Shown piece by piece: positions 37,710-47,040 of a stretch of DNA of 64,000 bases. The stretch is from positions 5,672,001 through 5,736,000 of the forward strand of contig NZ_CP026681.1 in the NCBI RefSeq assembly GCF_002949735.1, in the 5' to 3' direction. The stretch is from Nostoc sp. 'Peltigera membranacea cyanobiont' N6 (GTDB lineage Bacteria > Cyanobacteriota > Cyanobacteriia > Cyanobacteriales > Nostocaceae). The notes under the pieces were generated by a model. That model did no database searches. It saw nothing but the letters and a program-made list of their open reading frames with translations, and was not told where the DNA came from. Position 1 is the stretch's first letter, and the number at the start of each line of letters is the position of its first letter. The position numbers were made by a program, and so were the translations under genes.

Positions 37710-38040
37710 GGCTATTACGACGTTACAACTCTCTATACAACAAATTCAGGCTTCGGGGGAAATCGCACCACCTGGGTGTTGTGTTTTACGTTACCAAGCA
37801 CGCGGAAAAAAGCAAGCTTATTGGTACTATAAGTTACACGCGACCAAACCAATTTTTTCCACAACTCAACCCAACAAATTGAGCAAATACAAGCATTTGG
37901 GTAAGGCTGGAAGCCCTGCTCATATTAATGCTGTCCTCTCCGTGGCTAGAAGAACCCAAATCGATCACTTAACTGAGTGCATCGACTCTCTTCGTCAAAA
38001 TTGGGTGGACTTGTACGATAGCCTCAAAGAGAAAAAGTAA
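37708..38040 (+). CDS. Small basic protein of unknown function (110 aa)
   Basis: The frame overlaps the truncated transposase start. The ATG at 37708 gives MAITTLQLSIQQIQ. The core reads GCCVLRYQARGKKQAYWYYKLHA and KYKHLGKAGSPAHINAV, followed by RRTQIDHLTECIDSL. The pattern (G-x-I/V-x-Y, G-K-x-x-Y-x-Y-K-L, K-Y-x-x-L-G) vaguely resembles the repeated domain of the protein at 3251, which suggests a shared small nucleic-acid-binding family. It is directly followed by the second TGTTCGCG palindrome, so it might belong to a small mobile unit. Function unknown. Confidence 0.5.
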   Translation: MAITTLQLSIQQIQASGEIAPPGCCVLRYQARGKKQAYWYYKLHATKPIFSTTQPNKLSKYKHLGKAGSPAHINAVLSVARRTQIDHLTECIDSLRQNWVDLYDSLKEKK

Positions 38041-38052
38041 GTCCAATCATCT

Positions 38053-38077
38053 TGTTCGCGGATTATATACGCGAACA
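38053..38077. other. Near-palindromic TGTTCGCG site, right copy
   Basis: TGTTCGCG and CGCGAACA form a perfect 8-bp inverted repeat separated by 9 bp of AT-rich sequence. This is the usual shape of a tyrosine-recombinase core or a strong repressor operator. It lies 12 bp after the stop of the 110-aa ORF and matches the left copy at 20 of 25 positions. Confidence 0.5.
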
Positions 38078-38367
38078 CTATTTTCTTTGTTTTACCCTCT
38101 ATTTTTCCTTAACCGAGCAGTATTGGATTCCATCTTTTCTGTTAATGCTGCTGCGTTTGCTATGCTCAAAGTCTTTGAGCATAAGCCACGAGGATTATTA
38201 GAAGAGTTGAAACCTGATTTCATGAGACTGACCCTGATGTAAAATAGACGCTTTACTTATTAGCGTACTACTTAACATATTTAATACTCAATTCCGATTA
38301 CATCCGCATTTATTGATCAAATATTCTGTATTTTCAGGTACAAAATTAAATGCGCTTACCCTGCTTG
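38078..38367. other. Region with an unidentified gene fragment
   Basis: From about 38090 a plus-strand frame without a start encodes LNRAVLDSIFSVNAAAFAMLK and LLEELKPDFMRLTLM, ending at 38239. It reads like the 3' end of a broken gene of unknown family. The rest, to the xisI stop, shows nothing recognisable. Confidence 0.3.
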
Positions 38368-38703
38368 CTAACCTACAGCAAAATCTGTAAACTGTCTTTT
38401 ATAAGGTGAATGAAATCCGATAACAATGTCTTGTTTGGGAACACCCATCGAAACTAATTCTTCCGCAATATTTATCTCGGTTCCATTCCACTGAATCCAA
38501 ATTTTTTCATTCTTGATATCAATGTGTATTGAACAACCATACACACGACGTTTATTTTCCCAGCCTACATTAACAAGTTGATAATGGTCGCGTACAGTAT
38601 CAAATATTTGTTCTACTTCTACATCACCATAAGAAGGTTTGTAACTACCATATTTTGTCAAAAGTTGCTGAATGTATTCCCTATATTTTTCTAACTTATC
38701 CAT
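38368..38703 (-). CDS. xisI: XisI-like fdxN-element excision controlling factor (111 aa)
   Basis: The family pattern is clear: MDKLEKYREYIQQLLTKYG, the QIFDTVRDHYQLVNVGWENKRRVYG core, and IWIQWNGTEINIAEELV with the C-terminal GFHSPYKRQFTDFAVG. In Anabaena XisI and XisH are needed, with the recombinase XisF, for excision of the fdxN element in heterocysts. The family is far more widespread than that element. The start overlaps the end of xisH by 13 bp. No recombinase accompanies the pair here. Confidence 0.87.
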   Translation of the reverse strand: MDKLEKYREYIQQLLTKYGSYKPSYGDVEVEQIFDTVRDHYQLVNVGWENKRRVYGCSIHIDIKNEKIWIQWNGTEINIAEELVSMGVPKQDIVIGFHSPYKRQFTDFAVG

Positions 38704-39107
38704 CTTACTATCTCCTCAGTTTCAGTATCGTAAACTACCAGTTTTAATTGAAATTCTTGAATTTGAAGCTGTAGAAACGGAAGCGTAAAAAAATCATTAT
38801 AAGTTTCTGCATCAACTGCTAAATATAGGTTACGTTCTGGTTCTTTTTCCCTAAGAGCAGTACGATAGTTAAGGAATTGTCCTAAAGCAAGATGAAAATC
38901 AGTGATAGCTGATGGATTTAGAAAACTTTTGATTTCAACAGCAATTTTTTCACCTTCCTTTTCTGCTGCAAGTAACTTCTCTGCTCCCAAATCGATACGC
39001 ATCTGAACTTGACCAAAATCAATATACAGAGGGTCGTTTGTAATATTCCACCCGTCTTTTTCCAAAGCTAATCTCACAATATCGTGAAATTTATCCTTCG
39101 CTGACAT
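38691..39107 (-). CDS. xisH: XisH-like protein, PD-(D/E)XK fold (138 aa)
   Basis: MSAKDKFHDIVRLALEKDGW at the N-terminus, YIDFGQVQMRIDLGAEKLLAAEK and KIAVEIKSFLNPSAI (E-X-K in a nuclease-like fold, near 57-64), and FHLALGQFLNYRTALREKEPERNLYLAV are diagnostic. XisH proteins structurally resemble restriction endonucleases, but no cutting activity is established for the family. It is transcribed with xisI through overlapping genes. As a mobile pair lacking an adjacent recombinase, it may act as a toxin-antitoxin or as an accessory to a recombinase elsewhere. Confidence 0.87.
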   Translation of the reverse strand: MSAKDKFHDIVRLALEKDGWNITNDPLYIDFGQVQMRIDLGAEKLLAAEKEGEKIAVEIKSFLNPSAITDFHLALGQFLNYRTALREKEPERNLYLAVDAETYNDFFTLPFLQLQIQEFQLKLVVYDTETEEIVRWIS

Positions 39108-39269
39108 AACTTAATTTATTCATCTGGGAGTATTACTATTTTACCTCATAGTTAAGGTGTGCAAAGTACTATTGTCTTCTACCCAACTTACCAAGCGATC
39201 GCACCGCACAAAACTTGACAAATCGCACTTTTAATTTAGCCCTAGCGTAAATGTAATCGCGTTTTTATT

Positions 39270-39756
39270 CTAGTATATTATTAGGGTTATAAACCATAAA
39301 ACAATTCTATCGCCAAAAGTAGAAGCAATCATGTTTCCATCATGACTAAAACAAAGGCTGTAAGCGATTTTATTATATACCCCCTTCATGAATGGCGATA
39401 GACTTTGTATCTCACGACCATCTAGACAACGCCAAATTTTAATTTCTCCATTTGCACCAGAAGCTATTACTTTGCTATTGGGACTAAAAGTTATAACCCC
39501 ACAGTTTAGAGCTTTAATACTTTGTAGTTCCTGACCTTGTTGGTTCCAAAGTTTAATTATTGAATGACTAGCAGAAGCAATGATTTTTCCATCAGGACTA
39601 TAAGTAATACTCAAAACTTTATCTTTATAGCCTTGTTTGAGAGTTCGTATTTCTCTACCATCTAAACTCCAAAGCTTAATTGTTCCATCATAACTACTAG
39701 AAGCAATGGTATTTTCATCAGGGCTAAAAGTAACATGTGTAACTTTGCTCTTATCC
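39270..39756 (-). pseudogene. WD40-repeat protein fragment
   Basis: The minus-strand frame carries three or four WD40 blades, for example VTFSPDENTIASSSYDGTIKLW, ITYSPDGKIIASASHSIIKLW and ITFSPNSKVIASGANGEIKIW. It has no start at one end and ends in a degenerate IVLWFITLIIY. The upstream end stops at the IS1380-type element near 39757. Such blades come from large cyanobacterial WD40 proteins. It is a non-functional remnant interrupted by transposition. Confidence 0.72.
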
Positions 39757-41243
39757 CGGATTTCTCACAAGTGAGAAAAAAACACTTGGGTTAGTCAAAT
39801 TTTAGATAACTTAATTGATACATTATCAAAATACCTCCAGAGTATGGTAACTTCAAGTAAAAACCGAGCCTGTTTAAGATATATCAAATACATTAAAAGT
39901 AAATAGTACTGAAACACCACATTTTTTATAATAAAAATTGACAGGGCAATTCATAGGGTTAAATCAAGTAAAATAACCCAAAAATTCAGCTATTACTTAT
40001 GAATTAAATTAGGTCATTATTAACCAGGACAAGGTAGTTGAGATAAATACTTATAAACCATTGAAAAAATCTCCTTATAAGGGCAAGCACTACTAATTGC
40101 GATTACAACTCGTCGTTTACTAATAGTAATAACTGCCCCTAGCTTCAATAGTTTTGTGCGGATAGTCTCAACAGTTGCATTTTTGAATTCCGTTTTTGCT
40201 AAACATTGCTCTCGCAGGGCATTCATTAAAATGTAAGCAATAGATGCAAACCACAAGCGTAATTGATTTCCTTCAAACGTATGGGTACTAGTTCTATCAC
40301 TATGTAACCCTAGTTTTTGTTCTTTTAGACAATTCTCCATATTGCCTCGTGGACAATATTTCTGAGTATAAAGTCGTCCTGGCGGAATTTTATTAATGGG
40401 GAGCGAAGTTACTACAAAGCGTGTATCTACTTCTTCATAGCTATACTCAACTTTGGCGACAACACGACGATTACGGCTCCAGCTATCTAGAGTTTGATAG
40501 TTAAGAGAACAATCCCAAACTGAGTTATCAATAAATGCTGCTGCATCATTTTTTAAATCTGGTGATGGAGGAAATAAGCTTTGAAAAAACTCAACTATGG
40601 GTTGAATTTTTCCTGAGTATTCCTGAGATGAACGATACTTTATTGATTGAGATAACTGAAGTAAACGATTATTTGGAGCAAGTCCAAATACATAATCAAT
40701 TTCACTTTGAGATTCACACCAACTCATTATATCGTCTCTCGAATATGCACTATCTCCGCGAATAATAATTTTTACATCTTTCCATTTTGAGCGGATTATT
40801 TTTATGACTCGTTGTAATTCTTCTAACCCACCTCCTGCTGGGTCAACATTAGATGCCCGAAGTTTTGCAGCTAGTATTTGTTTCCCACAGAAAATATAAA
40901 GTGGAGCATAACAATACCCTCGATAATAAGGGTTAAAAAATGTTTCTTCTTGATTCCCATGAACTAAATTATCGGTAACATCTAAATCTAAAATTATCTG
41001 TCGTGGTGGCTTTCGATCCGATTCTATAAATAGCTCAACTAGTAATGTTTCTATCGCTGATGCATCATGTTCAATACGGTGATATCTACTATCTGCTCTT
41101 GATGATACATTTTCTGGACAATGCTCAAGCCGATTTAAGGTACTTTTTCCAGCTAAAGTAATTGATTCTTGTCCCGAATTAATAATTTTTCCAACCGCAA
41201 GCGAAAATATCGGATCATGACGTAAAGTTTCGTGGTCATTTAC
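39757..41243 (-). mobile_element. IS1380-type insertion sequence remnant
   Basis: The region from CCGGATTTCTCACAAGTGAGAAA (39757 onward) to the start of the RTX sequence at about 41243 is one element. The left end has an internal inverted repeat (TTTCTCAC/GTGAGAAA), interrupts the WD40 gene, and is followed by 240 bp of non-coding sequence before the transposase stop. The right end is missing, because the transposase N-terminus joins directly to an RTX gene truncated at its own 5' end. A deletion starting inside the element explains both losses. Confidence 0.55.
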
Positions 41244-41252
41244 TCTCTCCAC
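40020..41252 (-). pseudogene. IS1380-family transposase, N-terminally truncated
   Basis: Family motifs are LDLDVTDNLVHGNQEETFFNPYY (first Asp region), YCYAPLYIFCG, IIIRGDSAYSRDDIM (second Asp) and QKYCPRGNMENCLKEQKLGLHSDR (Glu region). The readable protein begins with VNDHETLRHDP, which lies well inside the N-terminal domain, so about 70-80 residues are missing. The nominal start is a GTG at the junction with the RTX gene. It is unlikely to be active. Confidence 0.75.
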
Positions 41253-44010
41253 CTCTTACGTTTCTCAAAACTCTTATAATTCTACAGCCTCATCAGGCAA
41301 TAACACCCTCAACGGTGGCGCTGGTGACGATTACTTGGATGCTGAGTCTCCACAAGGTAATAACCTGCTATCTGGTGGCGATGGCAATGATACTCTCTCT
41401 ACTTCTGGTGTTTTTACTTATAGAGCAGCTCCTAATTTTGTCTCATCAGGGAATAACACCCTCAACGGTGGCGCTGGTAACGATTACTTGATGGCTGAGG
41501 GTTCATCAGGCAATAACCTGCTATCTGGTGGCGATGGCAATGATTATCTTGATATCTCTAGTATTCCCACTTACTACGATGGTATATTATTGTCTTCAGG
41601 CAATAATACTCTCAACGGTGGTGCTGGTGACGATACCTTGAGGGCTGAGGATTCAACAGGAAATAACTTCCTCTTTGGGGACGATGGCAATGATTCCTTC
41701 TATCTAAATTTAGAGAATCAAACGGTAGATGGGGGTAAGGGTGACGATTTGTTGTCCGTTGATTACAGTTATTACAGCGCTGCTACAGGAGGGATTACAA
41801 CGACATTCAATCCTATTACTAACACTGGCTCAATTACGGTCGGCACCTATCGGGTTAATTACAAGGATATCGAACGATTAAATATCTCAGGTACAGGTTA
41901 CAATGACAACATTGTGGGGAACAGTGGCAACGATACCCTCTCCACGGGCAATGGTGGCAGTGATACCATAGATGGGGGTGAGGGTGACGATGTACTGTTG
42001 GTCAACTACAACGGTAGTGCGGCGATCGCAACAACTTACAATGCCACTACTAACACTGGCTCAATTAGGTCGGGTACGAATCAGGTTAATTACAAAAATA
42101 TCGAACGATTAAATATCTTAGGTACAGATTACAATGACTTGATTGTGGGGAACAGTGGCAACGATACTCTCTCCGGGGGCGTTGGTAATGATACTCTAAC
42201 TGGTGGCGCTGGTAATGATGAATTTGTTTACAACAACGATATTTACTACAACAAAAATACTGATACTATTACCGATTTCGGTGGTGTGGGTAAAGGCTCA
42301 AATCCCTCAGCAACGGTCATTGCCTCTGTAGACACCTTGCAATTTACAAGTGATGGATTCACGGCTCAAAATCTGCAATTAACTCAAAATGGCAACAACT
42401 TAGAAATCACTTTTGAAAATCTCGCTAATAGCAAAGTCATTCTGCAAAACTTCAAATTAGAAAACCTGGATAATTTACCAGCAACTTCTTCACGACCTGC
42501 TATTGGCAATATCCTCTTTTCTGGTCAAACTAGTGTCACTGACAGTTTTGATGTGTTTGATGCAAACTCTACTCAAACGAACCTGTTCAATAAGAACACT
42601 GTTACTTTCCTGAATGACCTCGATAACAATATTACAGGTTTTGACAACTCTAATGATGTCATCAATGGTCAAGGGGGTAATGACATCATTGACGGATTGA
42701 GTGGTGATGACATCATTAGAGGTGGTGCAGGCAATGATACTCTGATTGGTGGTGCAGGCAATGATACTCTGATTGGTGGTGCAGGCAATAATATCCTTGA
42801 CGGAGATGCCGATGACGATATTTTGAATATTAGCGGTTCAATAGGTAATAACACACTACTTGGAGGTGCTGATGATGATCGCTTGAGTGCTAACGCTTCA
42901 ACAGGCGATAATCTGCTCTCTGGGGGTGATGGCAATGATTCTCTTGACATCTCTGGCAGCTACATCAACAGACCTAGCTACTCCTCCGACTCTCGCACCA
43001 CAGGTAATAACACACTACTTGGAGGTGCAGGTAACGATACCTTGTCTGGTAGCGGTTCAACAGGCGATAATCTGCTCTCTGGAGGCGATGGAAATGATTC
43101 TCTTAACATCTCTGGCTACTACTACTCTTCCTTTAACTACTCCGAAGATTCTCGCTCTACAGGTAATAACACACTACTTGGAGGTGCAGGTAACGATACC
43201 TTGTCTGGTAGCGGTTCAACAGGCAATAATCTGCTCTCTGGGGGCGATGGCAATGATTATCTTGACATCTCTGGCAGCGACCCTACTCTTTCCATAGTTA
43301 ATAATACCCTCAACGGTGGCGCTGGTGACGATACCTTGGATGCTACCAATGCAAAAGGTAATAACCTCCTTTCTGGAGGTGATGGCAATGATTCCTTCAA
43401 TTTAGGCATCACATCCTCAGGTGATGTCCCCTCTGATTTAGCGACTCAAACAGTAAATGGGGGTAATGGTAACGATTTGTTATCCATGTATTACTTTAAT
43501 GCTACAACAGGGATTACTTCGACTTTTAATGCTACTACTAACACTGGATCGGTTACGGCAGATACGTATCTAGTTAATTACAACAATGTCGAAAGATTAA
43601 ATATCATCGGTACAGATTACAATGACTTGATTGTGGGGAGTAACGGCAATGATACCCTGACAGGTGGAAAGGGTAATGACAGCCTAATTGGAGGGAATGG
43701 GACTGATACCTTTGTTTTCTATAATTACAATGAAGGTGTTGACGATCTTTATGACTTTAACGCCACTAATGACTTGATTCAGATATCAGCTGTTTATTTT
43801 GCTGGCGGGTTATCATCAGGTTCACTTTCAGCTAATCAGTTTACCATCGGAACATCTGCAACAACAACCAATCAACGATTTATCTACAACAGCGCTACAG
43901 GTGGACTGTTCTTTGATCTTGATGGCAGTGCGTCTGGGTTTACTCAGGTAAAATTTGCACAATTATCTGCTGGATTGTCACTAACCGAAAACAATTTTGT
44001 GGTTGTTTAA
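41221..44010 (+). pseudogene. RTX (haemolysin-type calcium-binding) protein, 5'-truncated
   Basis: An open frame of about 930 codons made mostly of RTX nonapeptides (GGAGNDTL, GGDGNDSL) in several blocks. Two tandem larger units repeat around GNNTLLGGAGNDTLSGSGST. The C-terminus (AQLSAGLSLTENNFVVV) is a typical type I secretion signal. The frame begins inside repeats (from about 41242), right at the IS1380-type junction, and has no proper start; a TTG at 41335 is the first possible one. The original protein was probably a larger secreted surface protein. Many internal DNA repeats are coding repeats. Confidence 0.8.
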
Positions 44011-44260
44011 TCTTTATTGGCGCTCTAGAATCACCAACCGCTAGGGTTTGCGGGGTGTTATTTTTCGCATCTCGCAAACTATAGTGGCAATCGAATAGCA
44101 CTTTCATAAAGGTAGCTTTCTTGCCAACTCACTCAAGGTGTGGACATCTCCTATTTTGATTCTGTGCCGAATAAATCAAACCATCTACTCACTCCACTGC
44201 GGGGCATCTGTCACCAATTGATCTCAGATCCATAAAGACCCGCTTGCGCCATTGGATGAT
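44011..44260. other. Intergenic region after the RTX gene
   Basis: GTTTGCG (near 44053) and CGCAAAC (near 44083) form a long-range 7-bp inverted pair that could be a weak terminator for the RTX gene. Nothing else is recognised. Confidence 0.3.
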
Positions 44261-44658
44261 TCTGACTTTTCCCGTTAAGTCTCTCTCGCAAGCTGCCAGC
44301 CTTCACAGAGGTCGTGCAATTTTAACCAACCTCGCCACAGTACCTGGATACCAATAGGAGTTTTATGTCGATGTTCAAGATATCCTCCAAGACGAGCGAT
44401 CGCTTCAACAGCCCAACTAACTGTTAACACTTTGGGTGGTTTAGGCGATTTTGCTGTCAAAATGCGGAGTTGAAGGGGGCTAAGAATTTCAATCGCTGGG
44501 GCTAAAGGTTGGTTACGATGTAGATAGGTCAATTGCAACAGTTCCACAGCAATCCAGTCCAACATGATTTGTCACCTTTAGCACCCAATTTTAATTACTT
44601 TACCTTTTCCTAAATCCTTAGTGAGTAAGCCTTTCGAGACTTAACGGGAAAAGTCAGA
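44261..44658. mobile_element. Mini-IS with 23-bp perfect terminal inverted repeats
   Basis: The left end TCTGACTTTTCCCGTTAAG... (44261-44283) and the right end ...CTTAACGGGAAAAGTCAGA (44636-44658) are perfect 23-bp inverted repeats bounding 398 bp. Inside is only the C-terminus of a Tn5/IS4-like transposase. The 5' part of the gene is gone, so this is an internally deleted, MITE-like derivative that a full-length copy could still mobilise in trans. Confidence 0.75.
44275..44565 (-). pseudogene. C-terminal fragment of a Tn5-like (IS4 family) transposase
   Basis: The 96 codons match the end of Tn5-type transposases: WIAVELLQLTYLHRNQPLAP, LSPLQLRILTAKSPKPPKVLTV, WAVEAIARLGGYLEHRHKTP and GIQVLWRGWLKLHDLCEGW. 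All three catalytic acidic residues would lie upstream and are absent. It sits inside the mini-IS. Its nominal ATG is only an internal Met. Confidence 0.75.
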
Positions 44659-44698
44659 TATAAGAAACTCTTAAGTTTATCGAACAGAATTCAGGAGT

Positions 44699-44721
44699 CA
44701 GAATACAGGAAAGGTATTCTG
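44699..44721. terminator. Hairpin downstream of the first partition operon
   Basis: CAGAATAC and GTATTCTG form a perfect 8-bp stem with a 7-base loop, 80 bp downstream of the parR-like stop on the transcribed strand. There is no clear T-run, so termination is only a possible role. Confidence 0.35.
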
Positions 44722-44800
44722 TGCGAGTAGCGGATAAAGAAAGCGCTATCGTGCGATCGCTTGACTTACGCACTATAGAGGCAGCAGTGCCATACTTCCC

Positions 44801-45091
44801 TTACAACTCAAAATCAAGAGTGAAGGTTTGGTCATCAGAATCCTCTTGGTTTTCGATAATAGATGGCTCTTGAGTCCTTGAAGAGAGTTTGTTATCTTCA
44901 GTATTAATCGGGGTGAAAGCTACTTGTTGTGTGGGAAATGCACCCTTTCTGAAAGCAAAATAACAATCAATGATAAAGTAAAGTGTCTCTAAGTAACTTT
45001 TACCTAGTTGCTGTGATTCGGCAAATATCCGCTCTCGGTAGCTATCTTTGATCCGAACTTTTTCTGGGGTTAAGTCAAGTTTGTCTGCCAT
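44801..45091 (-). CDS. ParR-like partner of ParM, copy 1 (96 aa)
   Basis: A small protein coded 10 bp after the ParM-like gene. The N-terminal half (KVRIKDSYRERIFAESQQLGKSYLETLYFIIDCYF) resembles a ribbon-helix-helix dimerisation segment plus helices. The C-terminal tail is acidic and ends in FTLDFEL. In plasmid type II systems the adaptor ParR is the gene after parM, binds parC through an RHH domain and contacts the filament with its C-terminal tail. The call relies on position and this architecture. Copy 2 at 56442 has a near-identical N-terminus and a diverged tail. Confidence 0.6.
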   Translation of the reverse strand: MADKLDLTPEKVRIKDSYRERIFAESQQLGKSYLETLYFIIDCYFAFRKGAFPTQQVAFTPINTEDNKLSSRTQEPSIIENQEDSDDQTFTLDFEL

Positions 45092-45101
45092 TGTTATAAC
45101 T

Positions 45102-46061
45102 TTACTTAAGAGATGTAGTAGTTGGATTCTTGCTGGTGATGGTTTTTGCCATCTCTAAAAGCCCAGAGACATTAGCTTCCACCGGATTATCCAGAATTTT
45201 GAAGCCGTTTTTCTCCAACAGCTTCTTAAATCCTGGTAAGAGGCAACCTCCACCAATCGCCCAGATTTCATCGCCCTGGTGCTTGGCATCAAGTGTCAAA
45301 TTCACCACTTTCTTCAAGTATTTTTCATACCAATCTTTTAAAGAAGCACTGTATATATCTTTAATATCGATGTCACGGCTGTATCGGGTATGCCCCATTT
45401 CCAAACAAAATCGGATAATGGAAGGATCTCCGATTTTTCCGCCATTCAAATGTTTCATCTTTTGGGATATATCATCGATGAGAACTTCTACACCGATGGG
45501 GTAAGCAGTGTGAACTTCTCGCTGACCCCGGTTGTAACGAGAATAGAGGGTTGTTCCATTGCCAAAGTCTAAAATGGTTAATTTTTTGGGTAGTGGATGC
45601 CCAAATAATGCACCCATACCCTCTAGTACAACTTTCAGCACTTCTACTTTCACGTCTGATTGCTTGCCAGCAAGTATTGGCTGATATTCTCCATTGAGTA
45701 CTTTTTGTAATTCTTCAGCCAGACCAACATCATGTAAGCTGACGACTAATTTTAAGTGCCAAGCCTTACGGTGTGGGAGATGTGCCAATGCACCCAATAA
45801 AGTCAACAACGCATTATTGACTTTATTTTCATTGTTGTCTGTGTTGCGGTCAAAATAATTTCCTGTACGGTAAGCAGACTCTCCAACTGTGTAAGCAGTG
45901 CCGTTAAAAACTACACGTCCGGGTACATCTTCCATCTCGGCATTAGTTATATAGCTGGGGACACGAACTACTTCAAAGCCATCGACTAAAAGTTTGAGAC
46001 TTCCGTAACCGTTATCGAAACCCGCAGGAAAAATTTTTTGCAACGTGTGAATGTTTGACAT
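45102..46061 (-). CDS. parM: ParM/StbA-like plasmid actin, copy 1 (319 aa)
   Basis: An actin-like ATPase that would polymerise to push plasmid copies apart. FPAGFDNGYGSLKLLVDG is the phosphate-1 loop, LTILDFGNGTTLYSRYN the phosphate-2 loop, and IWAIGGGCLLPGFKKLLEKNG the adenosine motif. The ATG at 46061 is chosen because GGAG lies 5 bases upstream; the in-frame TTG 9 bases earlier is less likely. Copy 2 is nearly identical. A 400-bp repeat-containing region upstream is the expected parC. Together with the small downstream gene this makes a type II partition system. Confidence 0.82.
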   Translation of the reverse strand: MSNIHTLQKIFPAGFDNGYGSLKLLVDGFEVVRVPSYITNAEMEDVPGRVVFNGTAYTVGESAYRTGNYFDRNTDNNENKVNNALLTLLGALAHLPHRKAWHLKLVVSLHDVGLAEELQKVLNGEYQPILAGKQSDVKVEVLKVVLEGMGALFGHPLPKKLTILDFGNGTTLYSRYNRGQREVHTAYPIGVEVLIDDISQKMKHLNGGKIGDPSIIRFCLEMGHTRYSRDIDIKDIYSASLKDWYEKYLKKVVNLTLDAKHQGDEIWAIGGGCLLPGFKKLLEKNGFKILDNPVEANVSGLLEMAKTITSKNPTTTSLK

Positions 46062-46189
46062 AGGCTCCAAGTAATAAACTTTAATTTGTGAAAATTATCT
46101 GTTCCAGTGATCTTCAAGAACAAGAGAAAGAAGAATAAAATAACTTCATCCTTATTTTCCCAACTCAAGAGCTTATCATAACCCCTTGG

Positions 46190-46325
46190 GGGCTAAATGG
46201 GGTATAAAATGCTAATCAGTCAAATATACCCCATTTAACACCTATATATACCCTATATAGGGGTCAAAATCTTACCAAGTCTTGAACTATTGTTGGGGTA
46301 TATATAGCCCCTATACAGCCCCCGT
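46190..46325. promoter_or_regulatory. parC-like repeat region upstream of parM copy 1
   Basis: A perfect 13-bp inverted repeat TAAATGGGGTATA (46194-46206) / TATACCCCATTTA (46225-46237) is followed by a 12-bp palindrome CCCTATATAGGG (46251-46262) and GGGGTATATATAGCCCC (from 46295). The shared GGGGTATA/TATACCCC words make a symmetric array upstream of parM, where type II centromeres lie. The homologous region of copy 2 keeps the symmetry with compensating base changes. Confidence 0.6.
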
Positions 46326-46476
46326 CAGGAATTTTTGAAATCTTTTTTATCAACGCAGCAGAAATTAAATTAGATCGTTGTTGACTCTTTGATTTATAAT
46401 TTACCACCAATCTTTTGTTGAAAAGTAATTCAGCCTTAATCTCTAACTTCTTTCTGACTACGTAACGAGTGGGTTA

Positions 46477-46989
46477 CTACTTGCTTACAGGTTCAGCTTT
46501 TTCTACTGAATTATCATTCACACCCAAAGTCAATTCCAAAGGAGTTCTTTGGGGGTAGGCTTTTACCACTTGTCGATAAACTTCATAGTTAGTAGGTAGC
46601 GTGTTCTGAGTATTACCCACTCCATAGGTCAGTTTGTACTTTATATCTTTGATCAATTCAGGTTTACCTACGTCTTCTTGAGGTCTTTTGCGTTGTTCAA
46701 CTTCATCAACGCTTGGTCGAGGCGGTAAAGTAGGCCACCATAGCTCTCTGTCATCTGGGCCAACAACTGCTCCTGCCGGTTTCAATCCATTCCGATTCAC
46801 CACTGAAGTGTTAGCAAAGGTTTCAATGCGTGGCTGTGGTTGACTAGTTAGGTTATTCGCATACAAAACGAGCCAGGTGTAACTGGTGAGTGCTGTAGCT
46901 TCATACTGTTCAGCAGTAGTAGTACTGCAACTAGTTAATGTCAGTGCCGTTAGTGCAGTTATTATTGAGGGTAAAAATCTCATTTGCAT
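46477..46989 (-). CDS. Small lipoprotein, copy 1 (170 aa)
   Basis: The start is placed at 46989 (MQMRFLPSIITALTALTLTSC), which gives a short lipoprotein signal with the lipobox LTSC; an ATG 30 bases upstream adds ten residues. The mature part is mostly beta/coil with proline-rich segments (WWPTLPPRPSVDEVEQRKRP). It would be anchored in a membrane facing the periplasm. An almost identical copy lies at 58119. Why a lipoprotein sits within partition genes is unclear. It may serve surface exclusion or conjugation (TraK/TrbJ-like), but no family was recognised. Confidence 0.72.
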   Translation of the reverse strand: MQMRFLPSIITALTALTLTSCSTTTAEQYEATALTSYTWLVLYANNLTSQPQPRIETFANTSVVNRNGLKPAGAVVGPDDRELWWPTLPPRPSVDEVEQRKRPQEDVGKPELIKDIKYKLTYGVGNTQNTLPTNYEVYRQVVKAYPQRTPLELTLGVNDNSVEKAEPVSK

Positions 46990-47040
46990 TATCAATCGTA
47001 AATATCTTTCACCAATCACTCTTGAAGAGGGAGTGTGCCA

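Noticed and set aside
42669..43297. Possible CRISPR-like or tandem array in the RTX region
   Set aside because: The periodicity is explained by coding RTX nonapeptides in one long frame; there are no conserved repeats with unique spacers of constant length.
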